From: Gimesia chilikensis
Lineage (GTDB): Bacteria; Planctomycetota; Planctomycetia; Planctomycetales; Planctomycetaceae
Reading direction: 5' to 3'
DNA length: 64,000 nucleotides
Assembly: GCF_007744075.1 (NCBI RefSeq)
Contig: NZ_CP036266.1
Location: 4,821,748-4,885,747 of the forward strand
This document shows positions 45,562-54,963 of this stretch, one piece after another. The notes under the pieces are model-generated. The model saw only the letters and a program-made list of their open reading frames with translations. It made no database searches and was not told the origin of the DNA. The position numbers and the translations under genes were made by a program. Position 1 is the stretch's first letter. The number at the start of each line of letters is the position of its first letter.

Positions 45562-48500
45562 TTACGTTTTTGCGTCTTCGGCAAAACGCGGGTCTTCGAT
45601 TCCCAGCTTAAGCTTCCATTCCATCACACTGCAATAGAGCACGGGCACGACCAGCATCGTCATGACTTCGATCAGCATGCCACCAAAGCTGGGTATCGCC
45701 ATCGGAACCATAATGTCAGAGCCACGGCCCGTGGATGTAAGTACGGGAATCAGGGCCAGGATCGTTGTCGCGGTTGTCATCAAGCACGGTCGAACTCGAC
45801 GCACCCCAGCTGCGAGAGTTGCATCACGCGCTTCTTTGACGGAACTGATGCGTCGTTTTCGAAAACTTTGATCGAGATAGGATGTGATTACCACGCCATC
45901 GTCGGAAGCAATTCCAAATAATGCTAAGAAGCCGACCCAGACTGCGACGCTTAGATTGATTTGGTGAACTTGGAATAGAGTCCGCATATTGGTGTCAAAT
46001 AGACTGAAATCTAAAAACCATGATTGGCCATATAGCCAAAGCATGATAAACCCACCAGACCAGGCGATCATGATGCCGCTGAATACAAGTGAAGTGGTGA
46101 TGACCGACCGAAATTGAAAATATAAGATCAAAAAGATGACAAACAGAGCTAAAGGCAAGACGACCATCAGGGTTTTTTGCGAGCGAATTTGATTTTCATA
46201 GCTACCCGCAAAAGTGTAACTGACGCCAGGCGGAAGAACCAATGTACCATCATCAATCTTTTGTTTTAAGAAGCGTTGGCATTCTTCAACTACATCTACT
46301 TCGGCATTGCCAGGCTTCATGTCGAACAACACATAACCTAACAAAAATGTGTCTTCGCTCTTGATGGTCTGTGGACCGCGCGTGTAACGAATTTTGGCGA
46401 GTTGTTCGAGTGGAATTTGCTGTCCTGCCGGTGTAGGTACGAGTATACGGTCAAGTGTCTCGATCTCGTCGCGTAGCTCGCGTGCGTAACGTACTCTCAC
46501 TGGGTAACGTTCGCGGCCCTCCACTGTCGTCGTGATTTTCTGCCCACCGATGGCAACTTCAATCACATCCTGTACAGTGCGGATGTGCAAACCATATCGT
46601 TTTATAGCATCACGGTCGATATCGATTTCCAGGTATGGTTTGCCAACAATTCGATCTGCAATTACAGCTGATGCCTCTACAGAGGGTACTTTTTTCAGAA
46701 GTTGTTCGATGTCCAGCGCCACACGCTCGATGGTTTCCAAATCAGGGCCTTTCACCTTGAGACCCATCGGCGCTCTCATACCACTCTGCAGCATCACAAT
46801 TCGCGCGGCGATCGGCTGCAGCTTCGGCGCAGATGTTGTGCCAGGTAAATCTGCCGCAGCGGTGATTTCTTTCCAGATATCATTGGGCGTGCGAATGTGG
46901 TCACGCCATTGGCGGAATGCTCGTCCGTTGGAGTCTTCAATAAGATTCCCTTTTTCGTCCCGTATGAAATCGCTCTTAGTATCATCGTAACGGAATTTGA
47001 GACGATGCCCATCCTTATTTGTTATATACTCAGACTTATAAGCGATAACTGTTTCGATCATCGAGATGGGAGCGGGATCAAGCGGACTGTCCACACGGCC
47101 TACCTTGCCAACAACAGATTCCACTTCCGGGATCGAGATCAACAGGCGGTCTTGAAGTTGAAGCACGTCCATTGCCTCGCCGATCGATGCGTGTGGCATC
47201 GTGGTTGGCATGTAAAGGAACGATCCTTCGTCTAGAGGGGGCATAAATTCTTTGCCTAGCCCCGGCAATGTATTGGCGATCGCTTTCCAAGGAGTTGAGT
47301 TACGAATTGGCGCGGGGAAAAATCCAAAAACACGATCAAATCCCAACCAGACGCAACTTCCCAGCATTAGTATCACAATGGGAATCATTAGAAAGAGTCC
47401 CTTGTTTCTTAGGCACCAGCGCAGCAGCGGTTCGTAGATGAATCGCTGAAAGATTTGGAAGAACGCCAGCAAACCACCAATTAACAGGACAACGAATAAT
47501 AGATTCCGAACAAAGCCCTTGTCCGGTCCTAATGGAAGCCAGTGATCGGTCAAAATCAGCCCCACTACCACCACAGCAACGCCATTCGCGGACCAGGGGC
47601 CATACTGATTCAGACTTTTAGGTATCCGGGATTCCAGCAGTTTGTACGTGCCTAATGCCATTACAATAGCTCCGACCCACCACGGAATAGAAAAGTAAGT
47701 TATCGAGCTGTCTGAACTCATAGGCATAGCGGCTAGAATAGCGAGCAAAAGGGTAATCATGCCAACGAAGATCACACTCCAGTGGAGATATCGCCTGAGT
47801 GCTTCAGAACGTAAGCGCCCCGTAAACAATACGTGAGCGACTGGTGGAATAATCGTTAAGGCTACAATGACTGATGCAATCAAAGCAAACGTCTTAGTAA
47901 ACGCCAATGGTTTGAATAGTTTGCCTTCAGCACCGATCATCGTAAATACCGGCAAGAAGCTGATAATGGTCGTGGAGACAGCCGTCAACACTGCGCCTGC
48001 CACTTCGCGCGACGCATTAAAAATGACTTTCAATCGGTCTTCGTCTGGATCAGCTTCTTCCAGATGTTTGAGAATATTCTCACAGAGAATAATCCCCATA
48101 TCGACCATTGTGCCGATGGCGATGGCAATACCAGAAAGCGCTACAATATTCGCGTCTACGCCGAAGGTTTTCATCCCGATGAAACACATCAGCACGGCGA
48201 GTGGTAACAGAGCACTGATTAACACAGAACTTCGCAGGTGCATGACGCTGATCAGAATGACGATGATTGTTACTAGAATTTCTTCAGTGAGCGCAGTATT
48301 CAGTGTCCCAAGCGTCTCATAGATCAATCCAGTGCGGTCATAGAAAGGGACAACAGTGATCTGACTGATCGTAGCCCACTCGGGTCGCTTGTTGCGGTCC
48401 AAGGATCGTAAATGCTGAACCCATGCGCTGTTGTTAAGTAAATCGTTTTCATAGGCATCGAAGCCATGTGCCTTTGCGTACTGTGTGATCTCCTTTCGCG

Positions 48501-49593
48501 TTGTTTTCTTGAAGTCGATCAATACCTTAGTTGGCAGCCCCGGTGATACCTCGCCGATCATTCTCTTGACGTTCTTGATCGCCGCTAGAGGGTTGTAACC
48601 ATAGCGGACAACGCATACGCCGCCAACAACTTCTGCACCTTCTTTATCGAGCGCACCACGCCGAAGCGCGGGCCCCAAAGTCACTTTCGCAACGTCCTTG
48701 ATCGTGATGGGGACGTTGTCATGAACTTTGAGAACCGTTTTTTCAAGGTCTTCAACTTGCTTAATAAAACCCAAGCCACGAACGACGTATTCCGCTTTAT
48801 TCAACTCGATCGTACGTGCGCCGACATCTACGTTCGTCATACGAACGGCATTAAATACTTCTCCCAGGCTTACTTTATTTGCTCGCATGGCGTCGGGGTC
48901 AACGTCAATTTGATATTCCTGGACAAATCCACCAATCGAAGCGACTTCACTGATACCTTCCGCTGAATTCAGTGCGTAACGAACATACCAATCTTGTGTG
49001 GTTCTCAACTCGTGCAGGTCCCAGCCTCCTACAACGTTTCCATCCGGATCGTATCCTTCGAGCGTATACCAAAAAATCTGACCGAGGGCGGTTGCGTCAG
49101 GTCCTAGTGTTGGTTGAACGCCTTCAGGGAGCGTCCCTGTGGGTAAACTGTTGAGCTTCTCCAGTACTCGCGTACGAGACCAATAGAACTCGGCTTTTTC
49201 GTTGAAGATCACATAGATCGTGGAGAAACCAAACATCGAGTAACTACGGATCGTCTTGACCTCGGGGAGGCCGAGCAAGGCAACTGTGAGCGGATACCCA
49301 ATTTGGTCTTCGACATCTTGAGGTGAACGCCCCATCCACTGCGTGAAAACGATTTGCTGGTTCTCGCCAATGTCAGGAATTGCATCTACCGGCACTGGAT
49401 CGCGTGGTAGGCTACCCAAGTCCCAATCGAATGGAGCCACCATCGCGCCCCAGACGAGGATTACAATCACCATCAACAAGACAACCAGTTTATTATTCAG
49501 GCAGAACCAGATAGTCTTGTCGAGCAAAGAATGCGGCTCAGGTACTAGATTGGGATTTTCGGAATCAGTTACCATCATTTTTCCTGTTGACAT
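45562..49593 (-). CDS. cusA: Heavy-metal RND efflux pump (CusA type), enlarged
   Basis: This protein has about 1,343 residues, roughly 280 more than usual for CusA/CzcA. It uses the proton gradient to expel Cu+/Ag+ (or divalent metals) through the cell envelope. Seen are VDAIPDIGENQQIVFTQW, the typical start, VKTIRSYSMFGFSTIYVIF, the helix-4 region GIAIAIGTMVDMGIILCENI with the charged proton-relay residues, and the C-terminal LFGIASDDGVVITSYL. Extra hydrophobic sequence (about four helices) lies in the middle at about 47440-47815. The start may be 49593, 49578 or 49575, and AGGA best fits the last. It lies 26 bases behind cusB. Confidence 0.92.
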   Translation of the reverse strand: MSTGKMMVTDSENPNLVPEPHSLLDKTIWFCLNNKLVVLLMVIVILVWGAMVAPFDWDLGSLPRDPVPVDAIPDIGENQQIVFTQWMGRSPQDVEDQIGYPLTVALLGLPEVKTIRSYSMFGFSTIYVIFNEKAEFYWSRTRVLEKLNSLPTGTLPEGVQPTLGPDATALGQIFWYTLEGYDPDGNVVGGWDLHELRTTQDWYVRYALNSAEGISEVASIGGFVQEYQIDVDPDAMRANKVSLGEVFNAVRMTNVDVGARTIELNKAEYVVRGLGFIKQVEDLEKTVLKVHDNVPITIKDVAKVTLGPALRRGALDKEGAEVVGGVCVVRYGYNPLAAIKNVKRMIGEVSPGLPTKVLIDFKKTTRKEITQYAKAHGFDAYENDLLNNSAWVQHLRSLDRNKRPEWATISQITVVPFYDRTGLIYETLGTLNTALTEEILVTIIVILISVMHLRSSVLISALLPLAVLMCFIGMKTFGVDANIVALSGIAIAIGTMVDMGIILCENILKHLEEADPDEDRLKVIFNASREVAGAVLTAVSTTIISFLPVFTMIGAEGKLFKPLAFTKTFALIASVIVALTIIPPVAHVLFTGRLRSEALRRYLHWSVIFVGMITLLLAILAAMPMSSDSSITYFSIPWWVGAIVMALGTYKLLESRIPKSLNQYGPWSANGVAVVVVGLILTDHWLPLGPDKGFVRNLLFVVLLIGGLLAFFQIFQRFIYEPLLRWCLRNKGLFLMIPIVILMLGSCVWLGFDRVFGFFPAPIRNSTPWKAIANTLPGLGKEFMPPLDEGSFLYMPTTMPHASIGEAMDVLQLQDRLLISIPEVESVVGKVGRVDSPLDPAPISMIETVIAYKSEYITNKDGHRLKFRYDDTKSDFIRDEKGNLIEDSNGRAFRQWRDHIRTPNDIWKEITAAADLPGTTSAPKLQPIAARIVMLQSGMRAPMGLKVKGPDLETIERVALDIEQLLKKVPSVEASAVIADRIVGKPYLEIDIDRDAIKRYGLHIRTVQDVIEVAIGGQKITTTVEGRERYPVRVRYARELRDEIETLDRILVPTPAGQQIPLEQLAKIRYTRGPQTIKSEDTFLLGYVLFDMKPGNAEVDVVEECQRFLKQKIDDGTLVLPPGVSYTFAGSYENQIRSQKTLMVVLPLALFVIFLILYFQFRSVITTSLVFSGIMIAWSGGFIMLWLYGQSWFLDFSLFDTNMRTLFQVHQINLSVAVWVGFLALFGIASDDGVVITSYLDQSFRKRRISSVKEARDATLAAGVRRVRPCLMTTATTILALIPVLTSTGRGSDIMVPMAIPSFGGMLIEVMTMLVVPVLYCSVMEWKLKLGIEDPRFAEDAKT

Positions 49594-49619
49594 TCATGGA
49601 CAGGGATGCCCTACGGTTT

Positions 49620-52028
49620 TTAGTGACTATGTCCCTTATGGTTGGTGTGAGCTCCCTGTTTTTCCTTGTCGAACGAAATCAAGTTGACTCGATCCGCACA
49701 CTTGAGCATTGTGGCTCCGAAATAGGGATTTCTGATCTGGTCATTATTCTGGAGCCAAATCGCTCCACGCCCCTTGAATGCCATCGGACAATGCAGTTCG
49801 TAGAGAGGCCGATTATTTCCTACTTCAAACGTCTTTATAACGACCAAGATTTCTTCTGAAAGTAAAGTGAACGCTTCTCTCATCGATTTAATGTCTTTAG
49901 CCTCGATGACTTGATCTGTAATCTTGCTGAGATTGCCAAATTCTTTCTGCCAAACTGTTAATGCTTTCTCATTCAGATGCGATGTTTGGATCGTACCGAG
50001 TACCTGACGCAACTTAGGACCTGTTGCCAATGCAAGTTTTTCGTTATCCGATGCCAGGGAATTCGCTAGTGCAAAGTAAGTGTCTAACAATGGCAACAAT
50101 TGATTCTGAAACTCGATAGGCACGTCGATCTTGATGATCGCTTGCTGATGGTTGCTGTGGGTCAGACCAAATTGCTCGCGAGCTCGCTGAATGTGTCGTT
50201 TTAGTTGAAGATAAATCCGATCAGAATCTTGCAACGACGCGACATCACGTCCTTCAACTACGTCATTTGATAGTAACATTGAAAATTCACGCCAAAGCAT
50301 TTCTACATGGCCTGTCAGTTGTTTTTTGTTGACTTGACTCAACTTCACTCCCAACTGATCAAAGGCTGCACGGATTTTTGCCAAATCGGCTTCTTCAACA
50401 GCCGTTGTGACACTATTGAACGCATTTAATACTGCGTCAAGTTGTGAACGGAACTGGGAAGGCAACGTCATTTGCTGGCCTGCTGTTTCACCCTGCTGCG
50501 TTTTTTTCTCGCTCTTTGCGCCACCATGATCATGTCCGCCGCCGCCACCGCCGCCACCTCCTTCGGGTGTCATCATTGACGGCTTGGCGGAAATTTGCAG
50601 AGCGCTGTCTAGCTTAAAGTTACCGTTGGTGACGACAAGGTCTCCTTCCTTTAGTCCGTTTCTTACAAGGTAGTACGCACCTGCACGCGGGCCTAACACA
50701 ATTTCACGGCCTTCAAATGTAGGTTCTTTCGCAGTAGGAATTTCAACATATACAATTGCTCGTGTACCAGTGAGGAGTGCAGCCGATACTGGAATGACAA
50801 GTGGTTTCGGTTTGTTTTCAGGATTGCCCATAACGTCACCTAATGTCTCGGCCCGAACTAATGGCATGCCACAGATATCGCAGTTTCCAGGTTCGTCCTT
50901 GACAATTTCAGGATGCATAGGACTAATCCACTTACCCGTAAGATCTTCATCTATCACGCGTCCTCCCGAAGCGAGTTGTGAACGTACTACGGCACGTACA
51001 AACATTTCTGGTTTGAGCTTGCCATCCTTGTTAGGCACATTGACTCGTACTTTGACGGTTCGGGTATCCTTGTTTAATACAGGGTCAATAAACGCAATGC
51101 GGCCCGTAAAAGTCTCGCCTGGGTATGCTTCAGTTGTGAATTCCACTTTTTGCCCGTAGTGGAGCCAAACCAAATCAGATTCATAGGCATCGAGTTTAAC
51201 CCACACCTGATTCAAGTCAGCAACAGTATAGATTCGATCTCCAGTGCGCACGCGGTCTCCTTCTTGCCGCAGCTTTTCGATTATGACGCCGCCAATCGGC
51301 GAGAAAATGGTGATATGATCAGTCGGGGCACCACGCTGTTCAATGTCTTTGATCTGTGAAGCTGACAAGCCAAGAAGCCGTAGTTTTTCACGTGCGGATG
51401 CGACAAGATCAATTGGTTGTACGAGTTTTGTGGAAGAGGAAGTGCGATCACGTTGGTATTTTAATGCCTGAATTAACTCCTCTTGAGCAGCATATAACTC
51501 TTCGCTATAAATGTAGACTAGATGATCACCTTTCTTGACTTCGATACCAGTAAAATCGACATACAGCCGGTCGAGGCGGCCGGAAACCCATGCCGTGATA
51601 TATGAGAGTTTTGTTTCGTCATATTCGACTTTTCCGACCATACGTATTTCTGCTGTAACATAACGTCGCTCGACAGGTGTAGTCTCGATTCTCATCAACT
51701 TCCGCGCAGTGGGGCTGATTTTAATCGTCCGTATGCCGCCTGCTGATGTCGTGACAGGCACCAATTCCATACCGCAGATAGGACACTTACCTGGACCATC
51801 ACGGCGAATCTGGGGGTGCATCGAACATGTCCAGATTTGAGACACATTTTTGTGCTCTGTATGAGTCTCACTGGATTTGGCTGAATTGACCGTCGATGAA
51901 CTATCTTTCATTGACCATGCAATGCTGAAGCCGATTATTAGTAGAACGGCTGCCTGCCCTATCCATAACTTGCCAGTATGTTTGCCATAGATGCGACTCC
52001 ACCAATTTCCTTGAAATGAATCATTCAT
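49620..52028 (-). CDS. cusB: Heavy-metal efflux adaptor (CusB type) with two metal ribbons
   Basis: This 802-residue periplasmic adaptor links CusA to the outer-membrane channel. One N-terminal membrane anchor is followed by a metal-binding ribbon (WTCSMHPQIRRDGPGKC-PIC). Barrel, lipoyl and hairpin domains come next (GRLDRLYVDFTGIEVKKGDH, SEELYAAQEELIQALK). A second ribbon (SPMHPEIVKDEPGNC-DIC) sits unusually inside the adaptor. A poly-Gly run with HDHGG and a C-terminal pair of DUF3347-like helical domains complete it. AAAGG precedes the ATG. Confidence 0.9.
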   Translation of the reverse strand: MNDSFQGNWWSRIYGKHTGKLWIGQAAVLLIIGFSIAWSMKDSSSTVNSAKSSETHTEHKNVSQIWTCSMHPQIRRDGPGKCPICGMELVPVTTSAGGIRTIKISPTARKLMRIETTPVERRYVTAEIRMVGKVEYDETKLSYITAWVSGRLDRLYVDFTGIEVKKGDHLVYIYSEELYAAQEELIQALKYQRDRTSSSTKLVQPIDLVASAREKLRLLGLSASQIKDIEQRGAPTDHITIFSPIGGVIIEKLRQEGDRVRTGDRIYTVADLNQVWVKLDAYESDLVWLHYGQKVEFTTEAYPGETFTGRIAFIDPVLNKDTRTVKVRVNVPNKDGKLKPEMFVRAVVRSQLASGGRVIDEDLTGKWISPMHPEIVKDEPGNCDICGMPLVRAETLGDVMGNPENKPKPLVIPVSAALLTGTRAIVYVEIPTAKEPTFEGREIVLGPRAGAYYLVRNGLKEGDLVVTNGNFKLDSALQISAKPSMMTPEGGGGGGGGGHDHGGAKSEKKTQQGETAGQQMTLPSQFRSQLDAVLNAFNSVTTAVEEADLAKIRAAFDQLGVKLSQVNKKQLTGHVEMLWREFSMLLSNDVVEGRDVASLQDSDRIYLQLKRHIQRAREQFGLTHSNHQQAIIKIDVPIEFQNQLLPLLDTYFALANSLASDNEKLALATGPKLRQVLGTIQTSHLNEKALTVWQKEFGNLSKITDQVIEAKDIKSMREAFTLLSEEILVVIKTFEVGNNRPLYELHCPMAFKGRGAIWLQNNDQIRNPYFGATMLKCADRVNLISFDKEKQGAHTNHKGHSH

Positions 52029-52198
52029 AATCGGCCTTTATTCATCATGACAAACGGGTATTTTCTGTTCAAACATAGTATAGCCAATAAGATATAGGCT
52101 TTCTTTCGCTTGAGATTTGACCATCGAAACTTATACATTCACAAGTCTGTTTGTGTTTCTCTTTGTTTGTCTTTTAAGAAATATACGAATTTGATTCA

Positions 52199-53056
52199 TC
52201 AATTCAGAACGGGCTGTTTTTTCTCATTCAACCATGAAATGATTTCGTTGACTTCAGCAACGTCCTGTACCCCAATCAATGTGATGTGACGCGACCCTTG
52301 TTTCCAACTGGCAGCGATTTGTTTATCTAATTCAACCAGACAGCATTGCTTATCTTTACAATAGACTGAAATATTGGGCCTGTCCCCGAACCATTCTTTA
52401 GTTTCTTTATCGTCATGCTCAAAAATAGCCAATTTGCTGCCATCGTTTCGTTTACAGATAGATTGTACACAAGTGCAACACGGCATCTTGATGACATGAG
52501 TTGATTCAAGGGTATATTCGGCGGGCAGACCGTTGGCAACGGATGGCCGGTAGCCTACTTGCTCGACCGCTCGATTAGGGTCAATGAGCTTGTTCTCGTA
52601 CTTCTCAAGTAGAATCTGTTGAGCCACATCAGGATCGCGGACAAATTCGTCAAGATAATGACCGAACTCTACTGTGAAATGATCATGATTACCATGAGTA
52701 AACCATGACTGATAAGTGAACCAGCTGATTCCAACAGCAGTGAGGATTGTTGCTGCCAAAACAAACAACTTAGGAACCGAGAACGAAAGCCGATGATCAT
52801 TATGAACTGGTTTGAGAATGGGATTTTCGCAGATAGACTGCTCGTCTAATTTCTGATTGATTTGACTCCAAATTTGTTGAGTTGGCACAGGCTCGCTGAG
52901 AACGCTGGCCATTCGCGAGAGTTTTTCGAACCCAGTAAGTTCTCCTGCACATTTTGTGCAAGTGCCGATGTGTGCCGACACGCGGTCCCTTTGGTCATCT
53001 GCTAACTCGCCATCATAGTAGGCGGAAAGTAATTCTTGAACTTCGGAACAATTCAT
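52199..53056 (-). CDS. Membrane anti-sigma factor with zinc-finger domain
   Basis: This 285-residue protein has an N-terminal ZAS-type anti-sigma domain: CSEVQELLSAYYDGEL, then RVSAHIGTCTKCAGEL with the H-x3-C-x2-C zinc site. One transmembrane helix lies near residue 100 (LFVLAATILTAVGISWFTY). A periplasmic domain with several Cys (PCCTCVQSIC, CKDKQCCLVE) could sense metals or redox state. It starts one base after the sigma-factor stop and would hold that sigma factor inactive until a signal arrives. Confidence 0.88.
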   Translation of the reverse strand: MNCSEVQELLSAYYDGELADDQRDRVSAHIGTCTKCAGELTGFEKLSRMASVLSEPVPTQQIWSQINQKLDEQSICENPILKPVHNDHRLSFSVPKLFVLAATILTAVGISWFTYQSWFTHGNHDHFTVEFGHYLDEFVRDPDVAQQILLEKYENKLIDPNRAVEQVGYRPSVANGLPAEYTLESTHVIKMPCCTCVQSICKRNDGSKLAIFEHDDKETKEWFGDRPNISVYCKDKQCCLVELDKQIAASWKQGSRHITLIGVQDVAEVNEIISWLNEKKQPVLN

Positions 53057-53057
53057 G

Positions 53058-53633
53058 TTACGGCTCCCAACCCAGATCAGCAAGTTGCTGCTGTAATTCG
53101 CGTCGTGCGCGATTCAGCCGTGATCCAACGGTTCCTTCTGGAATTTCCATGACTTCAGCGATTTCGCGATATGACAGACCTTGAACTTCACGGAGTACGA
53201 AGATTGAAAGTAACTCTGGCTCGATTCTTGACAGAGCTACTTCCAATAGTTCCTTATGATCTATACGTTCAAATTCGGGATTATGTTGGCTCATCGGTTC
53301 GTGTGAGAGATTTTGAAAATTCCAACGACGTCCTTTTCTAAGGTGTTGAAGTCCTTCATTTATGGCAAGTCGATAAAGCCAAGTTTCGAACTTCGATTGA
53401 GATTCAAACTGGTCAATCTTACGAAATAATTGTAGAAAAACTTGTTGAGTTACATCTCCCGCATCTTGTAATCCAACGGTGCGAACCATGAGCCGGTAAA
53501 CTTGCCGATGACACAACTCGTAGAGGCACTGTTGTGCACTACGTTTTTTTGAACGACATCTTTCTAATAGGCCAGCGTCAATTTCAGTCGCATCGCTAAC
53601 ATACTTCGATGTTGTTGTGTTTTTAGATGCCAC
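53058..53633 (-). CDS. ECF RNA polymerase sigma factor
   Basis: This 191-residue sigma-70 family protein has only regions 2 and 4. Region 2 contains DAGDVTQQVFLQLFRKIDQF and FETWLYRLAINEGLQHLRK, and region 4 contains LSIFVLREVQGLSYREIAEVM and IPEGTVGSRLNRARREL. It starts at GTG 53633 and is co-transcribed with the anti-sigma gene. The neighbouring Cus genes and the Cys-bearing sensor domain suggest that it controls the envelope response to metals (inference). Confidence 0.92.
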   Translation of the reverse strand: MASKNTTTSKYVSDATEIDAGLLERCRSKKRSAQQCLYELCHRQVYRLMVRTVGLQDAGDVTQQVFLQLFRKIDQFESQSKFETWLYRLAINEGLQHLRKGRRWNFQNLSHEPMSQHNPEFERIDHKELLEVALSRIEPELLSIFVLREVQGLSYREIAEVMEIPEGTVGSRLNRARRELQQQLADLGWEP

Positions 53634-54035
53634 GGCAAGTAAGTTTCTTCATGGGATTTCAAAAAATGAGCATGAAACAAAAGGTTGCATCTTTGACTTA
53701 CCCTGATTCTAAGCAAATTCACGATAATGCCTGATCATTAATGATGAGATGTATTTTCTCTAGAGCAGCGTAGCATACCATTTGGCTCAGAACAACTACG
53801 AGTATTGATGTACTGTTTCATATTATTCGTCAAATTAATATGAGGCTAAGGAGACTTCCGATCTTTGCTGATAAGTCAGGTCCGTTGATCTGACAGAAAT
53901 TCCATTCGTAAATCATCTCGAAAAAGAATTTCATTTTCATGAAGAAACTGTAGTGATTGTGCATCTAAAACAAGGTGCTGCAAAGTCGTTATGTGGACAT
54001 GGTGGTTTTTGTTTCTTAGATATACGAGGATTTTG
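53634..54035. other. Intergenic region between divergent genes
   Basis: About 400 AT-rich bases. Promoters of the sigma gene and of the lipoprotein must lie here. No dyad or repeat stands out. Confidence 0.4.
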
Positions 54036-54419
54036 ATGAAATACATGGTTCCTTTTAGTCTCTTGTCAGTCATATTTATTTCAATTTTCCTATTTGGTTG
54101 TGGTTCTGATCGTACTCAACCAACTGACTCAAGCTCTCCTTCTACAAGCGATGGCCACGTCGACCACAGCCACCAGGGTATGAACGGACAAACTGACATG
54201 GAAAAAATGAACGTCGCACTTTCGAAATTGTCTACTGAAGACGCAGCTTCAGCAGAGAAACAGCATGTTTGTCCTGTCTCAGGTAAGATGCTCGGTGTGA
54301 TGGGACCACCTCAAAAAGTCGATGCTAACGGTCAGCCAGTATGGATTTGCTGCGATGGCTGCAAAGGTAAGCTGCTCAGCAATCTCGATGAATATCTCGC
54401 TAAGTTGAAAAAAGAGTAG
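54036..54419 (+). CDS. YHS-like lipoprotein
   Basis: This 127-residue protein has a lipobox (FLFGCGS), a His-rich linker (GHVDHSHQG) and a C-terminal metal-site segment, HVCPVSGKMLGVMG followed by WICCDGCKGKLLSN. The segment resembles a YHS domain such as that in the copper ATPase. It is probably a periplasmic copper-binding lipoprotein. AGGA precedes ATG 54036. Confidence 0.75.
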   Translation: MKYMVPFSLLSVIFISIFLFGCGSDRTQPTDSSSPSTSDGHVDHSHQGMNGQTDMEKMNVALSKLSTEDAASAEKQHVCPVSGKMLGVMGPPQKVDANGQPVWICCDGCKGKLLSNLDEYLAKLKKE

Positions 54420-54506
54420 CCGAGACATAAGTACTATTTTAATCACCCCTATAGCGCGGCTGCGCTTGTAAGATTCAGCAAGAATGACCGACGAGGGGGA
54501 GGTATT

Positions 54507-54695
54507 GTGAAACATTTTGTCCACATGCTGATAGGCTGTGTGCTGCCGTTCTTGCTGATTTTAATTCTAACTTTGTTCGGCGTCGGCGAAGGTGTGACGA
54601 TGTTTGTCTTTGTTGTTCTTATGTTCTCGTGCCATTTATTCATGATGCGCGGACACCGGCACGGTGAAGATGGACACCTCAAGCAGCAAGACTGA
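54507..54695 (+). CDS. Small membrane protein with His/Met-rich loop
   Basis: This 62-residue protein has two transmembrane helices (LIGCVLPFLLILILTLFGV and FVFVVLMFSCHLFMM) and a tail RGHRHGEDGH. It resembles DUF2933-like small proteins found in copper loci. It starts at GTG after GGGGGAGG. Confidence 0.65.
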   Translation: MKHFVHMLIGCVLPFLLILILTLFGVGEGVTMFVFVVLMFSCHLFMMRGHRHGEDGHLKQQD

Positions 54696-54708
54696 GCGGG
54701 AGAAAATC

Positions 54709-54963
54709 ATGCGTTGGGAAATGATAGTGGGTGCGCTGGAAATCTTTATTCTGGGCTGGTTGTTCGGGGCCACCACCGTGTTCTACAACGTTAGTGTGAG
54801 CGAAGCCCGCTATCAAACTGCTACCCATCTTGCATTGGCTATGGAAGGAGCAGGCAATGGTGGAGAAATTGCAATCGACAGGGAGGGCGAACCTTTAATT
54901 CAAAGGGAGCTTGGCTGCGTTTATGTATTCCGCACACTAAATCAACTCAGCGTGATCTCATGA
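54709..54963 (+). CDS. Small membrane-anchored protein
   Basis: This 84-residue protein has one N-terminal membrane helix (MIVGALEIFILGWLFGATTVFY) and a short hydrophilic domain. GGGAG precedes ATG 54709, 13 bases after the previous gene. Its ATGA junction with the following gene indicates coupled translation. No family is recognised. Confidence 0.5.
   Translation: MRWEMIVGALEIFILGWLFGATTVFYNVSVSEARYQTATHLALAMEGAGNGGEIAIDREGEPLIQRELGCVYVFRTLNQLSVIS

Noticed and set aside
45460-45921. 153-codon plus-strand ORF
   Set aside because: It is mostly antisense to the conserved C-terminus of CusA.
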